64,000 bases of DNA from Anoplolepis gracilipes (Eukaryota; Arthropoda; Insecta; Hymenoptera; Formicidae). The notes beneath the pieces are model-generated. The model did not search any database. It saw only the letters and a program-made list of their open reading frames with translations, and was not told the DNA's origin. Shown here piece by piece: positions 62,401 through 64,000 of this stretch. The position numbers were made by a program, and so were the translations under genes. How positions within the stretch are numbered: the first letter of the stretch is position 1; every line of letters begins with the position of its first letter. The DNA lies in NCBI RefSeq assembly GCF_047496725.1, contig NC_132971.1:6622501-6686500 (forward strand), written 5' to 3'.

Positions 62401-64000
62401 TATTTCACATAGTATAAATAAAATAATGTACCAGGCGAAGTATGGTATGATACATAAAAGTAATGTATAATAAAATTTTGTTAGTGTAAAAAATGTTTGA
62501 AAAATAATTTACAGTTCATCAAAATAAAAGAAAGTGAATTATAAATTGATAATTTGGAATGGAATATGTTTCACGTGAGCCAAGATAAACTTTACTTTAT
62601 CAGACAGATATTTTTGTGAGCAAAAAGTATTTTAACAGCGAGAAAAATATTTCCCGTTCTAATTGTGCAATATGCAACAATATTGTTCATGACGAACATC
62701 GAATAATTAAACGAGAAGAATTACGCGACGGATGCGGAGATGACAAAATGAAATGTGGCAGCAGCTGGTACGCAATGTGAAAATATTACTCGGATGTTGA
62801 ACGTCCATTTGTTTCGTTGTTGGACGTAACATTTATGATTACGGGAAAACAGGAAACCGTGCGGGACACTCGCGGTTCGTCAGTTTTTATCGTTACCCTG
62901 TTATCCTATCACGTATGACTCACAGATAAAAGAAATGACATCATCGCGGGAACAGAGGGCCATCTTGCGTAACATTTTATAGCGCGTTAATATTAATTTT
63001 ATGAATCGCGACCGATTTTTGTGTTGCGACTCAATTTTCAATTCTTAGTCTTAGACCAACTGTTTATTTAAAATAATAAAAAGAAGCTTTTCATGTATTT
63101 AACGTTGATATCCGTATTATATTCTATGCCTACACAAATTCACGTCTCTAACTGGACCGTTGTAAATCTCGGTCGGACTATCCGTATCCAAGGGTCGTTT
63201 GCTGTTTACAGCCGTCAAGTTTTTCGAATGTGATAAAGTCAAGATTTCTACCAGAAAAAGGGACTGTCGGGTCCTATTTCGGCGGTCAGTGTGTGTTCAT
63301 TACTTGTTCGCAGGTCGAGTAAAAGTTAAACGACCGTGTCGCGTTCGAACTGTCTTTCTTCGGCGATAAGGATGCTTAATAAGCCAAACTGTTCACCATT
63401 CTTCCTACTTCCTTTTGTTTCTCCCTATATTCTTACATCGACCCACACAAATTTCATATTGTTTTAAAATTTCTCATTTTTTTCATCTCCAAAATAGTTT
63501 TAAGTAGTTTCATAAGTTATGCAAGACTGCGGTTTAGGGGAAGTATTCTTTTATGATAGATTTTTTTTTTAATGTGAATCTCTGAATTCATTCACCTTAT
63601 TATTACATTATATTATTGTAATATCTCGACTAGCTTTTATGACTGTTTTACGAGATTTTCTACCGTTCTTTCCAAGAGCAATCTATTGCGGTAGAATCAT
63701 AAAAGCGGGTCTAATTCGAATGGCGAGATTCACACCGCGGAATAAGACAAAGATTGTTACGCGGGTTTCTAAGACGAACACGCTGAAGTGGAGAGACTAA
63801 TAAGGGGAGATCCAGACTGCCCTGGCGCCTTCGGGGTACCATCGAGGGGCACTGCAGTTTTATTGGTCGGAACGTTCTTGTAACTCGTCCGTTTTCCTCC
63901 TCTACACTTCTGCGCCGACTTCGTCTTCCTCTTCGGCATGGCCGACCAGTGTGTTGCCGTAAAAAAGCCGGTCCTCCTCTCAGCCCCCTTGTCTGTCCTT
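59453..64000. other. 5'-flanking region: no gene recognised
   Basis: CpG-rich promoter-side sequence runs to about 60050. The rest is mainly AT-rich (especially 60110-60330 and 61140-62620) with balanced blocks at about 60400-60620, 62660-63000 and 63660-64000. An achaete-scute type E-box GCAGCTGG lies at 62761-62768. An (ATT)n run lies near 60741-60761. A 56-codon basic frame at 63769-63939 (minus) is noted as a finding only. No splice-linked exon or RNA gene was recognised. Confidence 0.55.

Overview
The window looks like nuclear DNA of an insect, most likely a hymenopteran and plausibly an ant. CpG-rich blocks alternate with very AT-rich blocks, (CT/GA)n, (AT)n and (GT)n tracts are frequent, genes have introns, and the only recognisable protein is an arthropod-type Iroquois homeodomain factor. 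The species call is an inference from composition and from the protein; no sequence search was run.

The one gene I can support lies on the minus strand and covers about 33 kb (58834 down to 25908). It is an Iroquois-complex TALE homeobox gene of the araucan/caupolican class. Five coding exons (58834-58787, 46867-46469, 38398-38265, 31420-31062, 26926-25908) have GT...AG borders with compatible phases. They add up to 1959 bp, one uninterrupted frame of 652 codons plus TGA. Exon 1 encodes the short N-terminus. Exon 2 carries the Cys-rich CCENGRP...CSCQYD block. Exon 3 carries a Gly/Tyr linker. Exon 4 carries the whole homeodomain and an acidic tail. Exon 5 carries the low-complexity C-terminal half with the KIWSLADT block.

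Everything else appears non-coding. The first 25.9 kb is the 3' flank: AT-rich stretches, CpG-rich unique blocks that could be enhancers, microsatellites, and a probable 542-bp MITE at 8995-9536. The four introns (11.9, 8.1, 6.8 and 4.1 kb) hold microsatellites, two diverged copies of one dispersed repeat in opposite orientation (about 30400-31020 and 50241-50760), several inverted repeats, including a 32-bp hairpin at 29073-29150, and a perfect (ACG)28 tract. The last 5 kb is the 5' flank, with a CpG-rich probable 5' UTR/promoter region at about 58.8-59.9 kb.

The overall picture is a developmental regulator gene in a long gene-free stretch, as known for Iroquois loci. I found no rRNA, tRNA, CRISPR array, intact transposase gene or viral gene, and no evidence of a novel multi-gene system. 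The points most worth checking are the MITE, the hairpins, the two-copy repeat and a strong splice donor that overlaps the stop codon of the Iroquois gene.
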